In this document: piece by piece, positions 1 through 7,146 of the stretch
Numbering within the stretch: the stretch's first letter is position 1
How the letters are laid out: each line of letters opens with the position of its first letter
NCBI GenBank assembly: GCA_017255395.1
Contig: JAFKDC010000017.1
Coordinates: forward strand, 1 to 64,000
Length of the DNA stretch: 64,000 nucleotides
Direction of reading: 5' to 3'
Origin: Enemella evansiae
GTDB taxonomy: Bacteria > Pseudomonadota > Alphaproteobacteria > Rhodobacterales > Rhodobacteraceae
Notes under the pieces: model-generated
Databases searched by the model: none
The model's input: the letters and a program-made list of their open reading frames with translations, nothing else
What the model was told of the DNA's origin: nothing
Position numbers and translations under genes: made by a program

Positions 1-63
1 TCGCTGTATTGCAGCTCGGATAGCGTGCGTGGTCGTGGCGCTGCCGTGACGAACTTGTCCCAT
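1..63 (-). CDS. IS481-family transposase, N-terminal fragment (runs off the left edge)
   Basis: Read on the minus strand from an ATG at 63, the first 21 codons begin MGQVRHGSATTTHAI, the start I know from IS481-type integrase-core transposases; a helix-turn-helix normally follows. Only the start lies in the window, so whether the gene is intact cannot be told. The upstream stretch to about 119 reads TGTTTGATCCCACGG outward-in on the minus strand, and its TGT suits an IS481 terminus, so the element edge is probably near 119. Family assignment rests on this short but characteristic N-terminus. Confidence 0.7.
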   Translation of the reverse strand, partial: MGQVRHGSATTTHAIRAAIQR

Positions 64-119
64 AGGGCTTCCTTCCATTCCTTCGAAAGGATCACACCAT
101 CAAACCGTGGGATCAAACA
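64..119 (-). mobile_element. Probable terminal region of the IS481-like element
   Basis: This short non-coding stretch lies between the transposase start and a TGT at 119-117 on the minus strand. It is where the terminal inverted repeat of such an element would lie. The partner end is outside the window, so the boundary is an inference. Confidence 0.4.
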
Positions 120-133
120 CCTAGGAGATAAAG

Positions 134-170
134 GTGGGCGGAAGCGTCGCTCGACCGACGTCCGCCCTAC
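134..170 (-). terminator. Rho-independent terminator of the aldo/keto reductase gene
   Basis: On the minus strand a GC-rich stem (GTAGGGCGGACGTCG pairing imperfectly with CGACGCTTCCGCCCAC) is followed by a short T-containing tail (TTTAT). It begins 7 bases after the stop codon of the gene at 177-995. Confidence 0.6.
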
Positions 171-176
171 CAGCCC

Positions 177-995
177 TCAGTCGAAGTCCGGCGCGTAGGG
201 CACGAGGTCGCGCGACACGATCCGGTAGCCTGTCCGCGTCATCTCTTCGATCCGGTCCATGTCGATGGATGACAGGGTGAAATCCATCACTTCGAAATTC
301 GCGCGGATGTTGCCGGGCTTGGTCGACATCGTGTTGATGCTGACGCCCTTCTGCAGGATCCAGCGCAGCACCACCTGCGCGGCGCTCTTGCCGTAGGCCG
401 CGCCAATCTCGCCGAAGATCGCGTGCTTGAAAACCTCGCCCCGCGCCACCGAACAGTAGGAGGCCAGCGGAATCCCCGTCTCGGTCGCAGCCGCCAGCAG
501 GACGTCCTGATTGAGCAGCGGATGGAACTCCACCTGATTGGTGACCAGCGGCGCCTCGACGATGCGCCTGGCGTCGCGCATCATCTGCGCGGTGTAGTTG
601 GAGATGCCGATGTGCCTTGCCAGACCCCGGTCGTGCGCCTTCTGCAACTGCTCCAGCGAGAGGCGGATGTCGCCGCCTGGCGTCGGCCAGTGCAGCAGCA
701 GCACATCCGCCTGTTCAATCTGCAGCGCCTTCAGGCTGGCCTCGACCGAGGGCAGAAAGGCCTCTTCGGTGAAATTCTCGACGCACACCTTGGTGGTGAT
801 CAGCAGGTCTTCGCGCGGCAGACCCGTCGCCTTCAGCGCCGCGCCCGTCTCGGACTCGTTGCCGTACATCTGCGCGGTGTCGAAGGCGCGGTAGCCGACC
901 TCTGCGGCGGCAAGCACCGCGTCGCGAAGCTCTGGCCCCTTCAGCGGGAATGTCCCGAAACTGCGCTGGTAGGTCTTTTCGAAGTAGATGGTCAA
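177..995 (-). CDS. Aldo/keto reductase (2,5-diketogluconate reductase-like)
   Basis: This is a cytosolic NADPH-dependent carbonyl reductase of the AKR superfamily, 272 aa. The catalytic tetrad is visible as Asp39 and Tyr44 (FDTAQMYG), Lys69 (TTKV) and His102 (LLHWPTPGGD). The C-terminal half has the usual GISNY and NQVEFHP barrel strands. I chose a TTG start at 995 because GGAGG lies 8 bases upstream and the residues after it match the family start; an in-frame extension to 1070 has no such support and would run into the operator. It is transcribed divergently from the CoA-transferase across a palindrome at 1072-1089. The substrate is unknown; the context suggests a carbohydrate-derived aldehyde or ketone. 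Confidence 0.85.
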   Translation of the reverse strand: MTIYFEKTYQRSFGTFPLKGPELRDAVLAAAEVGYRAFDTAQMYGNESETGAALKATGLPREDLLITTKVCVENFTEEAFLPSVEASLKALQIEQADVLLLHWPTPGGDIRLSLEQLQKAHDRGLARHIGISNYTAQMMRDARRIVEAPLVTNQVEFHPLLNQDVLLAAATETGIPLASYCSVARGEVFKHAIFGEIGAAYGKSAAQVVLRWILQKGVSINTMSTKPGNIRANFEVMDFTLSSIDMDRIEEMTRTGYRIVSRDLVPYAPDFD

Positions 996-1071
996 AGCGG
1001 CGTCCTCCCTGGATCGCGCGACCGCCCGGGCAATTCTCCCTTGATCGAGTCGCGGCTTTCGTCGTATCACA

Positions 1072-1089
1072 AATAACCAATTGGTTACA
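1072..1089. promoter_or_regulatory. Palindromic operator, site 1 (TAAC-N6-GTTA)
   Basis: The core TAACCAATTGGTTA is a perfect palindrome in the divergent promoter between the aldo/keto reductase and the CoA-transferase, 17 bases upstream of the latter's ATG. Two more sites with the same TAAC-N6-GTTA geometry lie at 5844-5861 and 5759-5776. The shape suits a dimeric TetR- or GntR-type repressor. The regulator itself is not in the window. Confidence 0.6.
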
Positions 1090-1105
1090 AAGAGGGCAAG
1101 GTCGG

Positions 1106-2683
1106 ATGTCGAAGGTAATGACAGCGGAGGAGGCCGTCAGCCATATCGCGAACGGGGCTGTCGTGGCGGTCAACTCGTCGAGCGGGCTGTGCTGCCCGGA
1201 TGCGGTACTGGCGGCGTTGGGAGAGCGGTTCGACCGCGAGGGCGCGCCGCGCGACCTGACCTCGATCCACCCGATCGCGGCGGGGGACTTCTTCGGCACC
1301 AAGGGCGTGGACCATATCGCCAAGCCGGGAATGCTCAGCCGGATCATCGGCGGATCCTACCCCTCGGGGCCGACCAAGGCGGAGCCGCCCCTGATCTGGC
1401 AGATGATCACCGGCAATCAGGTCAAGGCGTGGAACGTGCCCTCGGGGATCGTCTTCGACATGCTGCGCGAGGGCGCGGCCAAGCGCCCCGGCGTGCTGAC
1501 CAAGGTGGGGCTGAAGACCTTCGTCGACCCCGATCTCGAAGGCTGCGCGATGAACGAGGCGGCAAAAGCCGAATCCATCGTCGAGCATCGCGATTTCGAC
1601 GGCGAGGACTGGCTGTATTTCCGCGCTCTGAAGCCCGACGTGGCGATCATCCGCGCCAGCACGGCGGACGAGCGCGGCAACCTGACCTTCGAACAGGAAG
1701 GCGCGGTGCTGGGCGCGATGGAGATGGCGCTGGCGGCGCGCAACAACGGCGGCAAGATCATCGCACAGGTGCGGCGGATCGCGGCCAATGGCTCGCTCAA
1801 CGCGCATGACGTGCGGGTGCCGGGCATCCTCGTCGACATGATCGTCGAGGCGCCCGAGCAGTTGCAGACCACCGCGACGCTCTACGATCCCGCTATCTCG
1901 GGCGAGTTGGTGCGCCCGCTGAACACCTTCCAGACGCCCGAGTTCAACGTCGGCAAGGTGATCGCGCGCCGCGTCGCGCAAGAGCTGCGGCAGGGCTGGG
2001 CGGTCAACATCGGCTTCGGCATCTCGGCCAACGTGCCGCGCATCCTTGTCGAAGAGGGCCTGCACGGCTCTGTCACATGGATGATCGAGCAGGGCGCAGT
2101 CGGGGGCATCCCGCTGCTGGACTTCAAGTTCGGCTGCGCCGCCAATGCCGAGGCCTTCGTCGCCTCGCCGCACCAGTTCTGCTACTTTCAGGCGGGCGGC
2201 TTCGACGCCTCGCTGCTATCCTTCCTCGAGGTCGGGCGCGACGGGTCGGTCAACGTCTCGCGCCTGTCCGCGACGCCGCACCGGACCGCCGGGGCCGGGG
2301 GCTTTGTCGATATCACCGCGCGGGCGCGGAAGATCGTCTTCTCCGGCATGTTCAACGCGGGCGCCAAGATGCGCGCCGAGGGCGGCAAGCTGGTCATTGA
2401 CACCGAGGGCAAGATCGCCAAGTTCGTGGATGCGGTGGACCAAGTGTCCTTCTCGGGCGCGCGGGCGCTGGAGCAGGGGCAGGACGTGACCTATGTGACC
2501 GAGCGCTGCGTGATCCGGCTGATCGAAGGGCGCCTGACGGTGACCGAGGTGGCGCCGGGGCTGGACCTGAAGCGCGACGTGCTGGATCAGGCGGCGACGG
2601 AACTGCTGGTCGCCGACGACCTGCGCGAGATGGACGGCGCCTTGTTCCGCCCTGAGCCGCTGGGCCTGAGGTTGCAGGCGTGA
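1106..2683 (+). CDS. Acyl-CoA:acetate/3-ketoacid CoA-transferase (YdiF-like, fused alpha-beta)
   Basis: This family I CoA-transferase (525 aa) carries both subunit domains in one chain. It moves CoA between an acyl-CoA and a free acid through a glutamyl-CoA thioester. The likely catalytic Glu328 lies in IEQGAVGG, the counterpart of the ENG motif of the beta half; the N-terminal half carries a glycine-rich CoA-transferase fold (SYPSGPTKAE). The ATG at 1106 follows AGAGGG; a longer in-frame reading would cross the operator. Its stop overlaps the GTG of the enoyl-CoA hydratase (GTGA), so the two are translationally coupled. In this cluster it probably activates or releases the acid handled by the downstream beta-oxidation-type enzymes. 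Confidence 0.88.
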   Translation: MSKVMTAEEAVSHIANGAVVAVNSSSGLCCPDAVLAALGERFDREGAPRDLTSIHPIAAGDFFGTKGVDHIAKPGMLSRIIGGSYPSGPTKAEPPLIWQMITGNQVKAWNVPSGIVFDMLREGAAKRPGVLTKVGLKTFVDPDLEGCAMNEAAKAESIVEHRDFDGEDWLYFRALKPDVAIIRASTADERGNLTFEQEGAVLGAMEMALAARNNGGKIIAQVRRIAANGSLNAHDVRVPGILVDMIVEAPEQLQTTATLYDPAISGELVRPLNTFQTPEFNVGKVIARRVAQELRQGWAVNIGFGISANVPRILVEEGLHGSVTWMIEQGAVGGIPLLDFKFGCAANAEAFVASPHQFCYFQAGGFDASLLSFLEVGRDGSVNVSRLSATPHRTAGAGGFVDITARARKIVFSGMFNAGAKMRAEGGKLVIDTEGKIAKFVDAVDQVSFSGARALEQGQDVTYVTERCVIRLIEGRLTVTEVAPGLDLKRDVLDQAATELLVADDLREMDGALFRPEPLGLRLQA

Positions 2684-3453
2684 GCGGCTTCGACCTCGAG
2701 GTCGCGGGCGGTGTCGGCGTGCTGCGCATCGACCGCGAGGACAAGCGCAACGCGCTGGATGCCGGGATGGTCGAGGCGCTGGGCGACCTCTGCCGCCAGA
2801 TCGAACGGCGCAGCGACATCGACGTGGTGATCCTGACCGGCAAGGGGCGCAGCTTTTGCGCCGGCGGCGACATCAAGGCGTGGTCGGACGAGAGCCCGAC
2901 GGCCTTCGGGCGCCACTGGGTGCGTGACGGGCACGAGACCTTCGACAGGCTCGCCCGTCTGCGCCAGCCGGTGATCGCGGTGCTGAACGGGCACGCGCTG
3001 GGCGGCGGGTTGGAGCTGGCCGCCTGCGCCGATTACCGCGTGGCCGAGGCGCATGTGAAGATCGGCCAGCCCGAGTCGGGCCTTGGCATCATCGCGGGCT
3101 GGTCCGGCACGCAGCGCGCGGTGCGCCGGTTCGGCACGCAGGCGGTGCGGCGGATGGCGCTGATGGGCGAGGTCTTCTCGGCGGAAGAGGCGCTTGGTCT
3201 TGGCGTGGTCGATGCGGTGGCCGCGACGGGCGAGGGGCTTGCCCGGGGGAAGGCGCTGGCCGAGACGCTGTTGAAGCGCGGGCCGCAGGCGACAGAACTG
3301 ACCAAGATGCTGATCAACGCCGCCGAGGGCGAAGAGCGCGAGCGGGTTCTGGAAAGCCTCGCCGGTCGCCTTGCCGCCTCCGGCGCCGAGTTGCGCGAGG
3401 GCGTGGCGGCCTTCTTCGACAAGCGCCCCGCCGATTTCCCGAGGGAGGATTGA
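2680..3453 (+). CDS. Enoyl-CoA hydratase/isomerase (crotonase family)
   Basis: This cytosolic crotonase-fold enzyme (257 aa) hydrates 2-enoyl-CoA or does related chemistry. Oxyanion-hole segments are visible at FCAGGDIKAW (59-68) and GHALGGGLE (104-112). Both catalytic glutamates of the hydratases appear to be present, Glu112 and Glu132 (QPESGLG). It uses a GTG start overlapping the CoA-transferase stop by four bases. The Dabb gene starts immediately after its stop, which points to a three-gene operon. Substrate chain length cannot be read from the sequence. Confidence 0.9.
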   Translation: MSGFDLEVAGGVGVLRIDREDKRNALDAGMVEALGDLCRQIERRSDIDVVILTGKGRSFCAGGDIKAWSDESPTAFGRHWVRDGHETFDRLARLRQPVIAVLNGHALGGGLELAACADYRVAEAHVKIGQPESGLGIIAGWSGTQRAVRRFGTQAVRRMALMGEVFSAEEALGLGVVDAVAATGEGLARGKALAETLLKRGPQATELTKMLINAAEGEERERVLESLAGRLAASGAELREGVAAFFDKRPADFPRED

Positions 3454-3765
3454 ATGATCCGGCATCTGGTACACCTGCGGTTCCGCGACGACGTCAGCGT
3501 GGCCGAGAAGCAGGCGCTTTATGACCGGCTTGCGAGGCTGGGCGGGCATATCGACGGCATCCTCGACTTCCAGAGCCGTCGGAATGTGTCGGTCGAGACG
3601 CCCTTGGTGCGCGGCTTTCTCGACATGTTCTGGCTGGATTTCCGCGATCTGGCGGTGCGGGACGCCTACCTCGTGGACGCCGAGCATCAGGCCATCGGCG
3701 CGGATATCGTCGCCTGTCTGGAAGGCGGGGCCGAGGGCGTCTTCGTCTGTGATATCGAGGTGTGA
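3454..3765 (+). CDS. Dabb-domain (stress-responsive alpha/beta-barrel) protein
   Basis: This small protein of 103 aa opens with IRHLVHLRFRDDV, the first strand of the Dabb (dimeric alpha-beta barrel) family. Members are dimers, and some act as small cyclases, decarboxylases or olivetolic-acid-type enzymes. The ATG abuts the TGA of the enoyl-CoA hydratase, and its ribosome site GGGAGGA lies inside that gene. It is the last gene of the rightward operon, so it probably acts on a pathway intermediate. The exact reaction is unknown. Confidence 0.8.
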   Translation: MIRHLVHLRFRDDVSVAEKQALYDRLARLGGHIDGILDFQSRRNVSVETPLVRGFLDMFWLDFRDLAVRDAYLVDAEHQAIGADIVACLEGGAEGVFVCDIEV

Positions 3766-4240
3766 GGGGGCTGAGGCGCTGTCTCGGTCCAATGCCGCAA
3801 TTAGCTGTCAACTGGCGAGCAAATCCCATGCCGTCGAGAACTCCATCCTCCTGATATGCAACCCGGCGCGGAATCAAGGCCGCAGGCCGCCGCGCATCAT
3901 GCCAGAGGCATGTCTCCGATATGACGGGCCGTCCCGGGGCCCGGCGATTTGGCTGACGGCAGCGCGACCTGGCTGGGGTCGTACGGACTTGGCGAGGATA
4001 AAGTGCCTTCCTGACCCCTCAGGTTCGCCGGACCACGGCCCGACGATGCGCGGCTTGAGCCTCGGAATTATCGTGTGGCTGTCGTTAGTTCGATCTGACC
4101 GGTCTGCCGTGATGCATTAAGCGGGACGAGGTTCTGTCAATCCGCAGTCCCGTGTGCGGTCGAGCCGGTCGGCATGCGTGCTGGAAAGCTTCCACTCAGC
4201 AAGCATGCCGAACAGCCACCCCTTAGCAAGCGTGCCGAAA
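3766..4240. other. Non-coding stretch with short direct and inverted repeats
   Basis: No convincing gene was found between the convergent Dabb and MaoC genes. Base use is less regular than in the neighbours, which may mean decayed DNA. At 4171-4182 and 4198-4209 there is an imperfect 12-base inverted repeat. Two diverged copies of a 27-base unit (AGCAAGC.TGCCGAA core) cover about 4192-4245. Confidence 0.5.
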
Positions 4241-4260
4241 AGCCTGCTCTCAAGCAGGCT
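4241..4260 (-). terminator. Rho-independent terminator of the MaoC/aldo-keto reductase operon
   Basis: A perfect 8-bp stem (AGCCTGCT / AGCAGGCT) with a 4-base loop is followed on the minus strand by TTTTC. It lies 18 bases past the stop codon of the MaoC gene. Confidence 0.8.
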
Positions 4261-4278
4261 CCCACGCCGCACCCACCC

Positions 4279-4734
4279 TCACACGTAGACCATCAGCGCA
4301 TTCGTTCCCTGCTGCACTGTCTCGCCCCTTTGGTTGGTCACATCGAAGCGCAGCGTGGCCACGCCGCGCTTGCCATCCGAGGTCGCCCGCAGCGCCTCGA
4401 CCGTGATTACCACGCCGATGGTATCGCCCGCCAGCACCGGACCGGAAAACTGCCAGTCCCAGCCCAGCGAGGCCATAGCCTCGAACTGCGCGCCGGCCTG
4501 GTTCTTCAGCCCGTCCACCAGCGACAAAACCAGAAGCCCGTGCGCCACCCGGGCCGCGAAGCCATGGCGCTGCGCCGCCTTCTTGTCCATGTGGATCTCG
4601 AAGCGGTCGCCGGTCATCTCGGCAAAGGCGTCGATCAGCGCGGTGGAGACGTGGCGGCGACCGGTCTCGATCCGGTCGCCCACCTGCAGCGCGGCCAGGC
4701 CGTAACGGCCCGGCCCGAGGATGCGCCCGGTCAT
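4279..4734 (-). CDS. MaoC-like (R)-specific enoyl-CoA hydratase
   Basis: This hot-dog-fold dehydratase (151 aa) adds water to enoyl-CoA with R stereochemistry. The hydratase-2 signature is visible as Asp43 and His48 (TGDRFEIHMD), followed by FAARVAHGLLVLSL. Its ATG overlaps the stop of the upstream aldo/keto reductase by four bases (ATGA), so the two are co-translated. Having both an R-specific hydratase here and a crotonase at 2680 suggests a step that inverts or branches at a hydroxyacyl-CoA, as in peroxisome-like oxidation. That last point is an inference. Confidence 0.88.
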   Translation of the reverse strand: MTGRILGPGRYGLAALQVGDRIETGRRHVSTALIDAFAEMTGDRFEIHMDKKAAQRHGFAARVAHGLLVLSLVDGLKNQAGAQFEAMASLGWDWQFSGPVLAGDTIGVVITVEALRATSDGKRGVATLRFDVTNQRGETVQQGTNALMVYV

Positions 4735-5744
4735 GGCGTCGGTGCGTCTTCGCGCAAGAGGCCCTTGGCCTTCAGGTCCGCCCAGAACTCCGCCGGGATC
4801 GGGTGGCTGAACCACGCGAGGTTCTTCTGCAACTGCTCGACCGTTCGGGTGCCCGCGATGAAGCTGGGGATCGCCGGGTGGGCCACGACGAATTGCAGCG
4901 CGGCGGCGGGCAGGGGCACGTTGTGCTCGGCGCAGACGGCCTCGATCTTGCGCACCCGGTCCATGATCTCGGCGGGGGCGGGGGCGTAGTTGTACTTCGC
5001 GCCCTCGACCGCGCCGGTGGCGAGGATGCCCGAGTTGAAGCCGCCGCCCACGACCACCGCCGCGCCGCGTTCCTCGCAAAGGGGCAGGAAGGTGTCGAGG
5101 CTGTCCTGCTCCAGCAGGGTATAGCGCCCGGCCAGCAGGAAACAGTCGAAGTCGCGCTGTTCGAGGGCGGTCTGGCAGACCTCCCACTCGTTCACGCCGA
5201 CGCCGATCGCCTTGACCACGCCCTGATCGCGCAGGTCGGACAGGGCCTTCCACGCGCCGTCCATGGCCTGCTTGAAGACCTCCGGCTGCTCGGCGCCGCG
5301 GGTGAAGACGTCGATGTCGTGGATGAAGACGATGTCCATATGCTCGAGGTTCAGCCGCTGCAGGCTGTCCTCGAAGCTGCGCATCGTGCCATCGTAGCTG
5401 TAGTCGAAGTTCAGCGTGAAGCGGCCCGCGTTGGTCCAGGGCGCATAGTCGATGTCCTGCTTGCGCGCGGGCTTCAGCACCCGCCCGACCTTCGACGACA
5501 GCACGAAATCGTCGCGGTTCTTCCAGCGCAGCGAGTGGCCGGTGCGCAGTTCCGCAAGCCCGTGGCCGTACATCGGCGCGGTGTCGTAGTAGCGCACGCC
5601 CGCATCCCATGCACTCTGGATCATCCCGTCAGAGGTCTCTTCGTCGATTTCGCGAAAGATGTTGCCGATGGGCGCGGTGCCGAATCCGAAGGCCGTGACC
5701 TCCAGGTCCGTGCGGCCGAATTTCACCTTGGCGTCCGGTTTCAT
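4731..5744 (-). CDS. Aldo/keto reductase (D-threo-aldose 1-dehydrogenase / pyridoxal dehydrogenase-like)
   Basis: This NAD(P)-dependent oxidoreductase of 337 aa belongs to the AKR subgroup that includes L-fucose/D-threo-aldose 1-dehydrogenases. The tetrad is visible: Asp54 and Tyr59 (YYDTAPMYG), Lys85 (LSSKVGR) and His142 (IVFIHDID). The start at 5744 is preceded by GGGAGGA. A TAAC-N6-GTTA palindrome lies 15 bases further upstream. It is divergent from the acyl-CoA dehydrogenase gene. The aldose-oxidising relatives fit the sugar importer and TIM-barrel isomerase in the same region. Confidence 0.87.
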   Translation of the reverse strand: MKPDAKVKFGRTDLEVTAFGFGTAPIGNIFREIDEETSDGMIQSAWDAGVRYYDTAPMYGHGLAELRTGHSLRWKNRDDFVLSSKVGRVLKPARKQDIDYAPWTNAGRFTLNFDYSYDGTMRSFEDSLQRLNLEHMDIVFIHDIDVFTRGAEQPEVFKQAMDGAWKALSDLRDQGVVKAIGVGVNEWEVCQTALEQRDFDCFLLAGRYTLLEQDSLDTFLPLCEERGAAVVVGGGFNSGILATGAVEGAKYNYAPAPAEIMDRVRKIEAVCAEHNVPLPAAALQFVVAHPAIPSFIAGTRTVEQLQKNLAWFSHPIPAEFWADLKAKGLLREDAPTP

Positions 5745-5758
5745 GCTGTCCTCCCGTA

Positions 5759-5776
5759 AGTAACTGTATAGTTATT
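5759..5776. promoter_or_regulatory. Palindromic operator, site 3 (TAAC-N6-GTTA, weaker)
   Basis: AGTAACTGTATAGTTATT keeps the TAAC-N6-GTTA spacing of sites 1 and 2 but has a different centre. It lies 15 bases upstream of the aldo/keto reductase ATG, where it would block that leftward promoter. Confidence 0.45.
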
Positions 5777-5843
5777 AATGCACGGTTTCGGGGGTGGTTC
5801 AAGTGTTACCGCATCTTGACCGGCGGGAGAATCACCTCTATCA

Positions 5844-5861
5844 AGTAACCACTTGGTTACT
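5844..5861. promoter_or_regulatory. Palindromic operator, site 2 (TAAC-N6-GTTA)
   Basis: AGTAACCACTTGGTTACT has two perfect 8-base arms around a 2-base centre. It ends just before the ribosome site (GGGAGGA) of the acyl-CoA dehydrogenase gene. It matches site 1 at 1072-1089 in both arms, so one regulator probably controls both divergent promoters. Confidence 0.65.
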
Positions 5862-5875
5862 GGGAGGATCCGGGG

Positions 5876-7021
5876 ATGTATCTGTCCGAAACGCATGTAC
5901 AGGTGCGCGATATGGCGCGCCAGTTCGCAAACGAAGTGGTCCGCCCGCTGGCCGAGGAACTGGACCGGGAAGAGCGCTTCCCGGCAGAGATCTACGACCA
6001 GATGGGTGCGCTTGGCCTCTTCGGCATCGGCGTTCCCGAAGAGATGGGCGGCCCCGGCTTCGACACAGTGACCTATGCGCTGGTGATGGAAGAGTTGTCG
6101 CGCGGCTATGCCTCCGTCGCCGACCAGTGCGGACTGGTGGAGCTGCTCTCGACGCTGCTGGTGAACTACGGCAACGACGCGCAGCGGGCGGAATGGCTGC
6201 CGGGCTTGCTGTCGGGCAAGCTGAAGGGGGCCTACTGCCTGACAGAGGCGGAGGCGGGCACCGACGTGTCCGGCATCCGCACCGCGGCGGTGCGGGACGG
6301 CGACGGCTGGGTGCTGAACGGCGGCAAGATCTGGATCCACAACGCGCCGGTGGCGGACGTGGGCTTTGTCCTCGCGCGCACCGACCCCGAGGCGGGCCAT
6401 CGCGGCATGTCGATCTTCATCGTCGACTTCCACAAGGATGGCGTTTCGCGCGGGCCGAAAGAGCACAAGATGGGCCAGCGCGCCAGTCAGGTGGGGGCGC
6501 TGAACTTCGACGACGTGCGCCTGCCCGCCGGGGCGCTGCTGGGCGTCGAAGGGCGCGGCTTTCACATGATGATGAGCGCGCTCGACAAGGGCCGCGTGGG
6601 CATCGCCGCGCTGGCGGTGGGGATCGCGCAGGCGGGGCTGGAGGCGGCGGTGGACTACGCCCAGCAGCGCAAGCAGTTCAAGAAGCCGATTTCCGAGTTT
6701 CAGGGCGTGCAGTGGCTGCTGGCGGACATTGCCAAGGATGTCGAGGCGGCGCGCCTCTTGGTGCACAACGCGGCGTGGAAGATCGACAGCGGCGCGGATG
6801 CCACGCGCTATTGCTCCATGGCGAAATGCTTTGCCGGGGACATGGCCGTGGCGCGCACGGCGGATGCGGTGCAGGTCTTTGGCGGCTCTGGCTATATTCG
6901 CGGCTTCGAGGTCGAACGGCTGTATCGCGACGCCAAGATCTGCCAGATTTACGAGGGGACGAACCAGATCCAGCGCATGATCATCGCCCGCGAACTGCTG
7001 TCGAAAGGAGCCGCCGCATGA
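5876..7021 (+). CDS. Acyl-CoA dehydrogenase
   Basis: This FAD flavoprotein (381 aa) oxidises acyl-CoA to 2-enoyl-CoA and passes electrons to ETF. The family pattern is complete: an N-terminal helical domain, the mid-domain strand CLTEAEAGTDVS, and the C-terminal catalytic base Glu at about 360 in IYEGTNQIQR. The ATG at 5876 has GGGAGGATC upstream. It leads a rightward operon with the SDR, DUF993 and isomerase genes. In that order it would make the substrate for the crotonase at 2680 or the MaoC hydratase. Confidence 0.92.
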   Translation: MYLSETHVQVRDMARQFANEVVRPLAEELDREERFPAEIYDQMGALGLFGIGVPEEMGGPGFDTVTYALVMEELSRGYASVADQCGLVELLSTLLVNYGNDAQRAEWLPGLLSGKLKGAYCLTEAEAGTDVSGIRTAAVRDGDGWVLNGGKIWIHNAPVADVGFVLARTDPEAGHRGMSIFIVDFHKDGVSRGPKEHKMGQRASQVGALNFDDVRLPAGALLGVEGRGFHMMMSALDKGRVGIAALAVGIAQAGLEAAVDYAQQRKQFKKPISEFQGVQWLLADIAKDVEAARLLVHNAAWKIDSGADATRYCSMAKCFAGDMAVARTADAVQVFGGSGYIRGFEVERLYRDAKICQIYEGTNQIQRMIIARELLSKGAAA

Positions 7022-7146
7022 GTCGTCATGGAATGGCCGAAGCCGGGCAGGGCCACCCGCGCCATGGCCTGTCCCCCCGCGAAGGGTCGCGTGTCTCGCG
7101 TGCGGGTGGACGCCCCGTCACAGCCAAGCAAGGAGCCATGGCATGA
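7018..7146 (+). CDS. Possible small ORF coupling the acyl-CoA dehydrogenase to the SDR
   Basis: A 42-codon reading frame starts in an ATGA overlap with the acyl-CoA dehydrogenase stop and ends in an ATGA overlap with the SDR start. I recognise no family; it is basic and rich in Gly, Arg and Ser. It may be a remnant of a gene or only a leader that keeps ribosomes moving across the gap. There is no clear evidence that its product matters. Confidence 0.25.
   Translation: MSRHGMAEAGQGHPRHGLSPREGSRVSRAGGRPVTAKQGAMA

Noticed and set aside
3521-4120. A 199-codon plus-strand frame spanning the Dabb gene end and the following gap
   Set aside because: It overlaps the Dabb gene out of frame, has no family pattern, and its second half has irregular base use.
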